Positions 28,939 through 36,701 of a stretch of 64,000 bases of DNA are shown piece by piece. Position 1 is the stretch's first letter. Every line of letters begins with the position of its first letter. A program made the position numbers and the translations under genes. A model generated the notes under the pieces. The model did not search any database. It saw only the letters and a program-made list of their open reading frames with translations, and had not been told where the DNA came from. Source of the stretch: Prevotella melaninogenica (GTDB lineage: Bacteria; Bacteroidota; Bacteroidia; Bacteroidales; Bacteroidaceae); the NCBI RefSeq assembly GCF_003609775.1, contig NZ_AP018049.1:930001-994000 (forward strand). The letters are read 5' to 3'.

Positions 28939-29151
28939 TTACCTTATATATACTGTCATGTTTTGGAAAAGAGATTCACAGAATATCAAACCATGGAAGA
29001 ACTCTTTTCGGATATGGAGGTTCAGAGCATTTATGTTACGATTCAATTTGATAATCTCGGCATACTGCTGGCTGACAGTTTCACGCAACAATCGCATCTC
29101 TTCCTTCATGTCTTGTAATACTTTTGATATGTCCGTAACTTGCTCTTTCAT
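28939..29151 (-). pseudogene. Coiled-coil fragment resembling an IS transposase N-terminus
   Basis: From the ATG at 29151: KVLQDMKEEMRLLRETVSQQ and IIKLNRNINALNL form a leucine-zipper-like helix similar to the start of IS66-type or related transposases, then the homology-like part ends and about 20 unrelated residues follow. No downstream transposase body exists. The identification is tentative; a small standalone coiled-coil protein is possible. The gap 28877-29269 holds nothing else. Confidence 0.4.
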
Positions 29152-29269
29152 AGGTATAAAGGTACAAAGAAAATCTGAAATACGCAAGAAAAATGAACAT
29201 CTTTATAGTCTTTATACGAAGATTTTAGAGGAAAAAAATATAACCAGGTTAATACCGCTGAATAGTTAC

Positions 29270-29935
29270 TTATCCCCTTAAAGCTTCTAACTGTGGAACT
29301 GTAATAACTCCCCTACTCATTGTCAGCAGCCCATCACGTTGTAAAGCGTTAAGCATACGAGAAACATTTAGACGGCTTTGATGTAATTCTTGAGCAAGAT
29401 CTTCCATCCTTATTTTCAAAACCTTATGACCAGCTTGTGTGAGACAACGAAGACGAAGAAAGTTAATAAATTGTTGACGAATATCACTGGGTTGTTGCCT
29501 CCACGGAATATGACTCATTCGCTGTGCCTGCATGGAAATACTATTAAGAAGATTAAGTCGGAATATCAGATAATAATCAAGTAGCCGTAAGACCTCTGAC
29601 TTATCCAACGATAGCAGGCTACAATCTGTCTGTGCGATAAAATCTTTTGTATAACGCTGCATAAGTCCAAAGAGGTGTTCTGGCTGAATCACAGCCGGCG
29701 CAGACATTTCTTCTTCTATACGATACCGATAGTTATCTGCATGACTAACTACGCGAAGTGTACCACTCATAAGGAAAAAAAGTTGTGTACATTTATCTTC
29801 AGTGCTCACAAGCGGTTTATCAGCTACCAACTTATGAAAACCAAACTTCGTTTGCCCCACAATATCAGACAATTCATCCGTACTAATACCGATGAAGAGT
29901 GGCAGTTCAAGAAGTTTATCGTAGAGCTGAAGCAT
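29270..29935 (-). CDS. Crp/Fnr-family transcriptional regulator
   Basis: 221 residues. The N-terminal cyclic-nucleotide-binding-like beta domain (residues 10-115) includes QLFFLMSGTLRVV. The C-terminal winged helix contains IRMEDLAQELHQSRLNVSRMLNALQRDGLL, a clear helix-turn-helix near residues 170-200. No Fnr-type cysteine set is present, so a 4Fe-4S sensor is unlikely. It follows apbE on the same strand but a terminator (29951-29987) separates them. Targets and ligand are not visible. Confidence 0.9.
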   Translation of the reverse strand: MLQLYDKLLELPLFIGISTDELSDIVGQTKFGFHKLVADKPLVSTEDKCTQLFFLMSGTLRVVSHADNYRYRIEEEMSAPAVIQPEHLFGLMQRYTKDFIAQTDCSLLSLDKSEVLRLLDYYLIFRLNLLNSISMQAQRMSHIPWRQQPSDIRQQFINFLRLRCLTQAGHKVLKIRMEDLAQELHQSRLNVSRMLNALQRDGLLTMSRGVITVPQLEALRG

Positions 29936-29950
29936 AACATATAAAAATAT

Positions 29951-29987
29951 TATATAGCCGCCTTTTTAAAAAGAAAGCGGCTATATA
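29951..29987 (-). terminator. apbE terminator
   Basis: TATATAGCCGC (29951-29961) pairs perfectly with GCGGCTATATA (29977-29987); a T-rich tail follows on the minus strand. Confidence 0.75.
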
Positions 29988-29989
29988 GT

Positions 29990-31006
29990 TTATTCTACTA
30001 TCTTGCCTTCCATCGAAGCACTATACCATACACGTAAATTACCTTTCGCATCAGAATAAATGAAGTATGCCATCAACTCTGGATGACGATCAAGTAGTTT
30101 ACGTGCTTTCTCGATACCCATTACCATAAACGAGGTTGCATAAGCATCTGCTGTAGCACAATTATTTGCTAAGACTGTTGCAGAAAGAAGTGAATGCTGC
30201 ACAGGATAACCTGTTTTAGGGTCAATAGTATGAGCATATTTCTTTCCACCCTTGTAATAGAAATTACGGTAGTTACCACTCGTTGCCATTGCCTTATCTG
30301 TAACATTCAAAACCGTCTGTATCTCTTGATTAACCTTCACACTATCATCCGTTGGCTTTGTTACGCCTATCTTCCAAGGCAGTCGCTGCTCACTATTTCC
30401 CATCGTAACAATCTCACCACCAATCTCAACCATGAAGTTTTTAATACCATTACGACGTAAGAAACGTGCAACAATATCTGAGCCATAACCTTTAGCTATA
30501 GCGGAACAATCGAGCATAACGCGTTTATCTGTCTTTTGAATTGTATTACCAACAAGCTTTACTTTATTATATCCTACAACTTGACGTAAGCTATCTATTG
30601 CTTGCTTAGAAGGATGTTGCCCCGTCTTAAAACCAAAGCCCCACATATTGACCATTGGAGCAACTGTGATATCAAAAGCACCATCAGTTTCCTTTGAGAT
30701 TGTTTCAGCAAGTGTAAATACCTCTCTAAACATTTCATTCACTTTCACCGGCTTGTTTTGATTAATCTGTGAAATCAACGAATTAGCTTCAAAAGTTGAG
30801 AAAGTCTGATTTACCTTCATCAACTCTGCCTCAATCTGCGGCTGAAGGTCTTCATTACTTTGATAGGTAATATTATAAACTGTACCAAAGATAAATCCCT
30901 TATTATGCTGATAAGGCATTGAGTGCTGACAACGGACAATAGCTATTGAACCGATAATCAACACAAGAAGAAAAGGTATTTGCCAATATAGTTTTTTCTT
31001 ATTCAT
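29990..31006 (-). CDS. apbE: FAD:protein FMN transferase
   Basis: 338 residues with an N-terminal membrane or lipoprotein-type anchor (IPFLLVLIIGSIAIVRC, Cys near residue 26). ApbE motifs: FSTFEANSLISQIN near residue 90, GAFDITVAPMVNMWGFG near 132, DCSAIAKGYGSD near 170 and GGEIVTMG near 197. The C-terminal AHTIDPKTGYP and ATADAYATSFMVMG complete the FAD site. It attaches FMN to Thr of Nqr/Rnf-type subunits outside the cytoplasm. No Nqr or Rnf genes are in the window. Confidence 0.96.
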   Translation of the reverse strand: MNKKKLYWQIPFLLVLIIGSIAIVRCQHSMPYQHNKGFIFGTVYNITYQSNEDLQPQIEAELMKVNQTFSTFEANSLISQINQNKPVKVNEMFREVFTLAETISKETDGAFDITVAPMVNMWGFGFKTGQHPSKQAIDSLRQVVGYNKVKLVGNTIQKTDKRVMLDCSAIAKGYGSDIVARFLRRNGIKNFMVEIGGEIVTMGNSEQRLPWKIGVTKPTDDSVKVNQEIQTVLNVTDKAMATSGNYRNFYYKGGKKYAHTIDPKTGYPVQHSLLSATVLANNCATADAYATSFMVMGIEKARKLLDRHPELMAYFIYSDAKGNLRVWYSASMEGKIVE

Positions 31007-31157
31007 ATAATATTTTAATTTATTAAGAGTTAAGAGTAAGTTAGAATCAGAAGATATTAGTATTTACAATTGGGACGCTCAAGTAATACGTCCGTAAGTT
31101 ATAACTATTAAAAGGTACTACAACAAGTATCTCTCTATCTTCTAAACAACTATCTCA

Positions 31158-31850
31158 TTATAGTTCAAAGAGTACATTAAAGGTTGCTCCAAGTTGTGAC
31201 GAACCGCCACGACCATATCCAGGAACATACCAAGCTTCACCTATTTCGCCCATCTTATGAGCTATGCGGAGTTTGTACCGAACGCTCCATCCCATACGAA
31301 TAGGTCCTAAAATCTTTGCATCAACACTGCCAACGAGTTCTGCCCATAGTTGACTTCCTTTATTACCAATAGCACCATAAGAGCTTTGTGTTCCCCAAAT
31401 AGGATCAGCAAGTCCAGGACTAAGAACATCATACTTGAACGAAGTATAGCCTACTCTACCACCCACTAAAAAGCGATAATCGTCATGCTTATTCTTAAGC
31501 ATATTGAAGTCACAGCCTACTCGTCCATAAGGTGCACTCGTCTTAAAGTTTGTTCCAGTTGTTTCATCAGTCTTATCAGCCTGTCCTACACCTGCTTCAA
31601 CGACAGGAAAGTATCTATCCTTAATATTTACACGCAGCAAAGCTTCATACTGACCGTATGACGCAAGCCAACGCATAGCTGGTCCGACGAGATCTGTACC
31701 CACTGCCACTCCCTTAAAGAAAGGGATGCTATCCTCCTTCATCTTTGACAAAGAAGGTTGGCGTTGCGCATTAGCTGTAGCTGGATACAGCAGGAATAAT
31801 GCATTAAGGATTAGTAAAAGTGATAAGTATATGTTCTTTCGTACCATCAT
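31158..31850 (-). CDS. DUF6048 family protein (outer-membrane-like)
   Basis: About 230 residues from the ATG at 31850 (or 31847). Signal peptide KNIYLSLLLILNALFLLYPA to about residue 28. The rest alternates beta-strands (GVAVGTDLVGPAMRWLASYG, PYGRVGCDFNML, FLVGGRVGYTSFKYDV), consistent with a barrel, ending in NVLFEL with a terminal strand. The start overlaps the end of the DUF6452 gene by about 47 bp. In Bacteroidales these two families are neighbours; function unknown. Confidence 0.75.
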   Translation of the reverse strand: MMVRKNIYLSLLLILNALFLLYPATANAQRQPSLSKMKEDSIPFFKGVAVGTDLVGPAMRWLASYGQYEALLRVNIKDRYFPVVEAGVGQADKTDETTGTNFKTSAPYGRVGCDFNMLKNKHDDYRFLVGGRVGYTSFKYDVLSPGLADPIWGTQSSYGAIGNKGSQLWAELVGSVDAKILGPIRMGWSVRYKLRIAHKMGEIGEAWYVPGYGRGGSSQLGATFNVLFEL

Positions 31851-32307
31851 AATCAACGTTAGGATTATTGATTTCAACCTGACTCACACGTGTACCCTTT
31901 GCCGATACGGCCGTAAGGGTATGAAAGAATGTTGGCGGACAGTCAACACTCTCAAAATGACTAATATTCGTTTTTGATACTGTAACTGTATCAACTGTTG
32001 TTACCCCCGCCTTACTTGTGAAGACAAAGCGCAACTTGTCACTATCTCCACTATAGCTCATTGGCAAAGTAAACTTCGTGGTATTAACTTGCTTATTCAG
32101 TAACACTGTATCGGTTTTATTCTCACGTATTGCCGAGATAGTAAGTGTGTCGCGTAAGGTATCACCTTGTACAACATAGTTTGCCCATACACCATTAGTC
32201 ACAGGACAGTCAATGTCTGAACAAGAACCCATCCAAGTTACTCCACCAAGAAGAAGAGTAAACAAGAAGGTTTTACTTACTATATGTCTAATCTTGCTAT
32301 AGTTCAT
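31804..32307 (-). CDS. DUF6452 family lipoprotein
   Basis: 167 residues. A hydrophobic leader FLFTLLLGGVTWMGSC provides a lipobox-like Cys near residue 29, so it is probably a lipoprotein. The mature region includes CPVTNGVWANYVVQGD and LPMSYSGDSDKLRFVF. Paired with the DUF6048 gene in one transcript and overlapping it. No activity is known to me. Confidence 0.75.
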   Translation of the reverse strand: MNYSKIRHIVSKTFLFTLLLGGVTWMGSCSDIDCPVTNGVWANYVVQGDTLRDTLTISAIRENKTDTVLLNKQVNTTKFTLPMSYSGDSDKLRFVFTSKAGVTTVDTVTVSKTNISHFESVDCPPTFFHTLTAVSAKGTRVSQVEINNPNVDYDGTKEHILITFTNP

Positions 32308-32449
32308 TTTCCTATTGATTTCTATAAATAAAGCAACGTCCGTAGATAATATCTACACAAGTATTTATATCTCCCCCATCAAACATAATGTACAAAGAAA
32401 CACCTTTATAGCCTTTATCCATCATAGGCTATAGAGGGAGAATATTCCC

Positions 32450-33403
32450 TTAGAATTCTTTCTCAACCTGATAGTCATTCCTTCGCGGATTACTACGACT
32501 AATAAGGTCGCCAATAAAACCAGCAAGGAAGAGCTGTGTACCCAGTACCATCGCAACAAGTGCAATAAAGAAGGATGCATGGTTAGAAAGCAAGTCACCA
32601 TAAACACCATTCACGAGCATAATAATCTTCTCTACAATCAGCCAAAGGAAGGCTATAAAACCAATGAAGAACATAAACGACCCCATCAATCCAAAGACAT
32701 GCATTGGTTTCTTACCAAAGTTCGTGAGGAACCAAAGCGTCAACAAGTCAAGATAACCATTGAAGAAACGATTGATACCAAACTTTGACGTACCATACTT
32801 ACGTGCCTGATGCTGTACGACCTTCTCACCTATGCGTGCAAAACCTGCCTCTTTAGCAAGATAAGGGATATAACGGTGCATCTCACCATACACTTCAATA
32901 TTCTTCACTACATCACGACGATAGGCTTTCAAACCACAGTTGAAATCATGCAAATTGTGTACACCACTAATCTTACGTGCCGTAGCATTGAAAAGCTTTG
33001 TAGGTATAGTCTTCGTCAATGGGTCATAACGTTTCTGCTTATAACCACTGACAAGGTCATACTTCTCCTCCATTATCATACGATAAAGCTCTGGTATCTC
33101 GTCAGGAGAATCCTGTAAATCAGCATCCATCGTAATAACAACATCTCCCTGAGCAGCATTAAAGCCACAATAGAGCGCAGGACTCTTACCGTAGTTACGA
33201 CGGAACTTAATAGCATGAACATGCTCAGCATCCTTATGATGTAACTCTTCAATAACATCCCAGCTCCTGTCTTTAGAGCCGTCATTGACAAAGATAATTT
33301 CATACGTGAAACCGTTGGCGTTCATCACGCGCTGAATCCACGCGTGTAATTCTGGTAGACTTTCTTCCTCATTGTAAAGAGGAATAATTACTGATATATC
33401 CAT
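32450..33403 (-). CDS. Family 2 glycosyltransferase with two C-terminal membrane segments
   Basis: 317 residues. GT2 fold: MDISVIIPLYNEEESLPEL, FVNDGSKDRS, DADLQDSPDEIP (the DxD-like motif near residue 92) and CGLKAYRRDV. Two hydrophobic segments lie near residues 230-255 and 272-298. This is the layout of polyprenyl-phosphate sugar transferases (DPM1/GtrB/ArnC type), which load a sugar on the lipid carrier at the cytoplasmic face. It follows the DUF4199 gene (52-bp gap) in one operon. The sugar is not readable. Confidence 0.92.
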   Translation of the reverse strand: MDISVIIPLYNEEESLPELHAWIQRVMNANGFTYEIIFVNDGSKDRSWDVIEELHHKDAEHVHAIKFRRNYGKSPALYCGFNAAQGDVVITMDADLQDSPDEIPELYRMIMEEKYDLVSGYKQKRYDPLTKTIPTKLFNATARKISGVHNLHDFNCGLKAYRRDVVKNIEVYGEMHRYIPYLAKEAGFARIGEKVVQHQARKYGTSKFGINRFFNGYLDLLTLWFLTNFGKKPMHVFGLMGSFMFFIGFIAFLWLIVEKIIMLVNGVYGDLLSNHASFFIALVAMVLGTQLFLAGFIGDLISRSNPRRNDYQVEKEF

Positions 33404-33455
33404 ATTCTGAATTAGGAGTTTTCAATTAGAGATGAGAAGTTTATTAAATTCAAGT

Positions 33456-33995
33456 TTATAACGTCTGCCTCTTGACTTTCTTAGACATAATAGCTGCAAT
33501 AAACAGTGAGCACAAACCACCTAACATTACAGCAGTAACAAAAGTACTTGAAGCCAATGAATATGGCTGAAAAGCCTCTGGCAATGCAGTAATAAACTGG
33601 TCGTATGAAACACCTATAGCCGCAAGAGTACTTTTACCCTCATTGGTGGAATAGATATTAGTAACCATCATGACTAATTTCCCATTATCAAGATAGTGCA
33701 TATAGAGCCATTGCAACAAACTAAAAATAATTGCTGCATTAAAAAACACACGTACACAATAGAAAAGACTACGACGGAAAGAGATAACTCCGTTACGTCC
33801 TTCCTCACGAAATATCTTCAGTCGATAAGCAACAAAAAAAGGTGTTGATAGTGAGAGTAGAAAACTAAATTGTGCCAAAACTGGCAGAACGGTTATACCC
33901 AACAAGCAAGCGAAACTTGCTGCCCAAATAATAGCAAGATAAATACCATCATAACGAGTATAAGCTGTCAACTGTTTAAAATCTTCATAAATCAT
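33456..33995 (-). CDS. DUF4199 membrane protein
   Basis: 179 residues with four hydrophobic segments (near 17-48, 80-100 and 150-172). The family occurs next to this type of glycosyltransferase throughout Bacteroidetes. It is first in a two-gene operon. A TACTTTTG -7 box (34000-34007 on this strand) ends only four bases before the ATG, which predicts a leaderless message or a start further downstream. Confidence 0.82.
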   Translation of the reverse strand: MIYEDFKQLTAYTRYDGIYLAIIWAASFACLLGITVLPVLAQFSFLLSLSTPFFVAYRLKIFREEGRNGVISFRRSLFYCVRVFFNAAIIFSLLQWLYMHYLDNGKLVMMVTNIYSTNEGKSTLAAIGVSYDQFITALPEAFQPYSLASSTFVTAVMLGGLCSLFIAAIMSKKVKRQTL

Positions 33996-33999
33996 GATA

Positions 34000-34007
34000 C
34001 AAAAGTA
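34000..34007 (-). promoter_or_regulatory. -7 box abutting the DUF4199 start codon
   Basis: TACTTTTG on the minus strand, four bases from the ATG at 33995; no TTTG at the correct -33 distance. Confidence 0.45.
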
Positions 34008-34087
34008 CGGATTATTTATTATAAATAATGTAGTACTCCGTCAAATTTATGATTTTTTGTTAAAAACAGAAAAAGTTTTGATTTCTC

Positions 34088-34119
34088 TTTGCTGGTATTA
34101 AATTAATTCTGTATCTTTG
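34088..34119 (+). promoter_or_regulatory. Promoter of the SRP RNA - tRNA-Thr transcript
   Basis: TTTG (34088-34091), 20-bp spacer and TATCTTTG (34112-34119). Confidence 0.8.
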
Positions 34120-34151
34120 CACTCGCTTTAACAGAAATGGTAAAGTATTAG

Positions 34152-34251
34152 ACGGGCAAGTCTCTTACGACCAGCTCCCTTTGAATCCCCCAGGACGGGA
34201 ACGTAGCAAGGGCAGAAGGTTGTAGCGGTGCGATAGGAATCGCTTGTCCAC
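34152..34251 (+). ncRNA. ffs: Bacterial small signal recognition particle RNA (4.5S)
   Basis: The central part reads CCCCCAGGACGGGAACGTAGCAAGGG, here at about 34189-34214, which has the SRP apical features: the GGAA tetraloop and the symmetric AGCA internal loop that binds Ffh. GGGCAAG (34154-34160) pairs with CTTGTCC (34243-34249) to close the rod. The length of about 100 nt fits bacterial small SRP RNAs. It is preceded by a strong promoter and lies directly before tRNA-Thr. The exact ends are estimates. Confidence 0.85.
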
Positions 34252-34254
34252 CCC

Positions 34255-34328
34255 GCCTCTTTAGCTCAGTTGGCCAGAGCACGTGATTTGTAATCTCGGG
34301 GTCGTTGGTTCGAATCCGACAAGAGGCT
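34255..34328 (+). tRNA. tRNA-Thr (anticodon TGT)
   Basis: Acceptor GCCTCTT (34255-34261) pairs with AAGAGGC (34321-34327). D-arm AGCTCAGTTGGCCAGAGC, the anticodon loop TTTGTAA with anticodon TGT and the T-arm GTTGGTTCGAATCC are all present. The anticodon stem has one T-T mismatch. CCA is not encoded. It is four bases after the SRP RNA, so both come from one transcript. Confidence 0.93.
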
Positions 34329-34359
34329 CGAATTAATAGAATGACTAAGAACACAGAAG

Positions 34360-34386
34360 AAGGTATGTCGTGAGGCATACCTTTTT
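34360..34386 (+). terminator. Terminator after tRNA-Thr
   Basis: AAGGTATG (34360-34367) pairs with CATACCTT (34376-34383), then a T run to 34386. Confidence 0.85.
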
Positions 34387-34467
34387 GCGTTTTAGGCTAT
34401 TACATAGTTTATATATTTACAAAGAGAAAACATCTAACAAATTACCATGTGCAGTATGACTATCTTG

Positions 34468-34600
34468 TCTCACATACAAAAATACAACTATATCACTATG
34501 ATAATTCTAATTTCTTTTTGCTGTCACATTTAACACTTCTTGTAAATGCACTAAGAATCAGCAATTTAAGAGTAATATTCACATGACAGAAGTGACAGGA
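34468..34600. repeat. 133-bp direct repeat, copy 1 (DR1)
   Basis: It begins TCTCACATACAAAAATACAA and ends GTGACAGGA. The second copy, DR2 at 39735-39867, has the same length; the first ~59 bases differ by one, and the rest is clearly related but diverged. The two copies bracket the BlaI-BlaR1-barrel module. Confidence 0.85.
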
Positions 34601-34740
34601 GTTCATGTCTCTTAAACAACATGTAGCAGTTATCAATAGTGCTTGTAGCAGTGTTTGCTATCCTTTAAATTCTACAAACTCAATTTAAATAAATATAAAA
34701 GAATAATAAATTTACTTTTTTTTCTGCAGAACTCTATCGC

Positions 34741-34763
34741 AATCTACGAAAAATTAGTAGATT
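34741..34763. promoter_or_regulatory. Candidate operator for the BlaI-type repressor
   Basis: AATCTAC (34741-34747) and GTAGATT (34757-34763) form a perfect 7-bp inverted repeat with a 9-bp centre, about 90 bp before the BlaI start codon. BlaI/CopY-family repressors bind short inverted repeats with TAC/GTA arms; binding here is inference. Confidence 0.45.
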
Positions 34764-34852
34764 TACGGCGCATTTGAAATATTGCAGTATGTTATTATGT
34801 AACAAACAACATTTGTGAAAGTAAAACAAAAAAAAAGCATTATAAATTTTAT

Positions 34853-35215
34853 ATGAAAAAATTATCTATTCAAGAAGAAGCAATTATGCAAAAAGTGTGG
34901 AAGCTAAAAAAATGTACGGTAACAGAGATTCTAAAGGAACTCCCTGAACCTACACCTCCTTACACCACAGTAGCTTCTGTTATGAGGAATCTTAAACAAA
35001 AAGGGTACATATCCCAAGAAAAGCAGGGCATTGCATACAGTTATTTACCAGCCATAGAGGAAGAGGAGTATAAGCATCGTTTTATGAGAGGATTTGTACA
35101 TGACTACTTCAAAGATTCATTTAAAGAGATGGTATGTTTCTTTGCCAAGGAGGAGGATCTATCGTTTAAAGATTTGGTAGACATTATTCGTGAAATAGAG
35201 AAAGGAAAAGAGTAA
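34853..35215 (+). CDS. BlaI/MecI/CopY-family repressor
   Basis: 120 residues. The winged helix runs from LSIQEEAIMQKVWKLKKCTVTEIL to YTTVASVMRNLKQKGYI (residues 4-55), with the family's T-T-V-x-x-x-x-x-x-L-x-x-K-G recognition helix. The C-terminal helices are for dimerisation. Such repressors are released when the partner M56 protease is activated. It is 56 bp before that partner. Confidence 0.93.
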   Translation: MKKLSIQEEAIMQKVWKLKKCTVTEILKELPEPTPPYTTVASVMRNLKQKGYISQEKQGIAYSYLPAIEEEEYKHRFMRGFVHDYFKDSFKEMVCFFAKEEDLSFKDLVDIIREIEKGKE

Positions 35216-35271
35216 TACTATGATATTATAGCTATCTGTATTAAAGATAATGTATAAAAAATATTTGGATT

Positions 35272-36612
35272 ATGCTTTCATACCTTGTTGAAATAAACAT
35301 TATTACCATCTTTTTGTATGGTTTTTATCGCCTATTCTTTACTAATGACACTTTCTTTAGCTGGCGAAGATTTATGTTGTTGAATATATACCTTATAGCT
35401 TTATTAGTCCCTTTTGCTGATTTTAGTAATTGGATTAGTATTCGCGAGGCTACTCAAAATATGGCTAATACGTATGCAGAAACAGTCTTGTCAGAAGCTC
35501 CTGCTCCTCCATCCAAAGTCACGGTGCTGTCATGGAACACTATACTTTTGTGGATATATATGGGTGGTGTTTGTACCTTTCTATTACGCTTTATAATTCA
35601 ACTCATTGGAATATACAGATTAGCAAAAAAAACAGAGATAAGTATCATTAAAGGGCTTAAGATACACATTATCGAGAAAAATGGGAGCCCCTTTTCTTTC
35701 TTCCAGTGGATTTTTGTTAATCGAGAAGTACTGTATGAATCACAACTACAAGAGATATTAATTCACGAACAGTGTCATGTAGAACAGAAGCATTCCATAG
35801 ATGTAATGCTATCAGAATTATTTACTATCTTATGTTGGTTCAATCCTTTTGCATGGTTGTTAAAAAGAGAAATCAGACTCAATCTTGAATACCTTGCAGA
35901 TTTTCATGTTGTGCAAGTAGGATATAATCAAAAAAGCTACCAATATCACTTGTTGGGGATGACTTATCATAAAAAGACACCTACTATTCTAAATAATTTC
36001 AATGTTTTACTTCTTAAAAAGCGTATAAAAATGATGAACAAACGTAGATCAAGAGCAATAGTAAAGGCAAAATATACCCTTCTTATTCCAGTAATAGCTA
36101 CACTATTAGTCGTCAAAAATATTGAGAGTGTAGCGCACTCATTAGTATCAAACAAAATTGTAAATAATGAAGTAATTGTACCTGTTAATACAAAAGCATA
36201 CAATGTACATCAAAAGAAACTAATTTTCACATCAAAGACCTCAAAAGGAAATACTATTAAGAAAGACAAAAAACAAGCACATAAGGTGTCACATGATAGA
36301 ATAAATACGATTATCGAACAAAAAGCTATAAATAATACTGCTCCGAGTAATGTAATCAAAGATTCTCATGTTGACATAAAAGATTCAGAATTACCAGAGA
36401 AGAATAGTACTAATGTGCGTATATATAATGTCTCTTTTGTTATTGATGCAAAGGGTTCAGTTTCGTCCCAGAGTGTAACGCATACAAAAGACACTTTATA
36501 TAATCAGAAGGATTTACAAGAAATAGAAAGAATGTCAAAAGACAAACCTGATAACACCAAAAATAAGACTATAAAAGCTGTATATAATCTTCCTATTTCT
36601 TTTAAGTTATAG
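35272..36612 (+). CDS. BlaR1-like M56 metallopeptidase
   Basis: 446 residues. Membrane segments occur near residues 5-25, 33-50 and 95-115. The zinc site HEQCH (H165-E166, H169) is the HExxH motif and NLEYLADFH near 205 gives the third ligand. A further membrane segment lies near 265-285. The periplasmic tail ends VSFVIDAKGSVSSQSV, like a TonB C-terminal-type module, and has no penicillin-binding sensor domain. It likely senses an unknown envelope signal and inactivates the BlaI-type partner upstream. Confidence 0.9.
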   Translation: MLSYLVEINIITIFLYGFYRLFFTNDTFFSWRRFMLLNIYLIALLVPFADFSNWISIREATQNMANTYAETVLSEAPAPPSKVTVLSWNTILLWIYMGGVCTFLLRFIIQLIGIYRLAKKTEISIIKGLKIHIIEKNGSPFSFFQWIFVNREVLYESQLQEILIHEQCHVEQKHSIDVMLSELFTILCWFNPFAWLLKREIRLNLEYLADFHVVQVGYNQKSYQYHLLGMTYHKKTPTILNNFNVLLLKKRIKMMNKRRSRAIVKAKYTLLIPVIATLLVVKNIESVAHSLVSNKIVNNEVIVPVNTKAYNVHQKKLIFTSKTSKGNTIKKDKKQAHKVSHDRINTIIEQKAINNTAPSNVIKDSHVDIKDSELPEKNSTNVRIYNVSFVIDAKGSVSSQSVTHTKDTLYNQKDLQEIERMSKDKPDNTKNKTIKAVYNLPISFKL

Positions 36613-36628
36613 TAACTATTATATCGAT

Positions 36629-36662
36629 CCTCTTTAGCCCAATTTACATTGGTCTAAAGAGG
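36629..36662 (+). other. Strong intercistronic hairpin between blaR1-like and barrel genes
   Basis: CCTCTTTAG (36629-36637) pairs with CTAAAGAGG (36654-36662), extended by CCAAT/ATTGG inside with one mismatch. No T run follows, so it is more likely an RNA-processing or stability element than a terminator. Confidence 0.6.
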
Positions 36663-36701
36663 TGATTAAAATAATCAAACATACTCTTCTATTATAAAAA
36701 C

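Larger units (their letters stand above)
34387..34852. other. Intergenic region upstream of the BlaI module
   Basis: 466 bp holding direct repeat DR1 (34468-34600) and an inverted-repeat operator candidate (34741-34763). No TAnnTTTG box stands out before the BlaI gene. Confidence 0.6.

Noticed and set aside
34148..34378. 76-codon minus-strand frame
   Set aside because: It lies across the SRP RNA, tRNA-Thr and their terminator.
34853..36612. Beta-lactam resistance switch
   Set aside because: The sensor has no penicillin-binding domain and no beta-lactamase or PBP gene is controlled by it.
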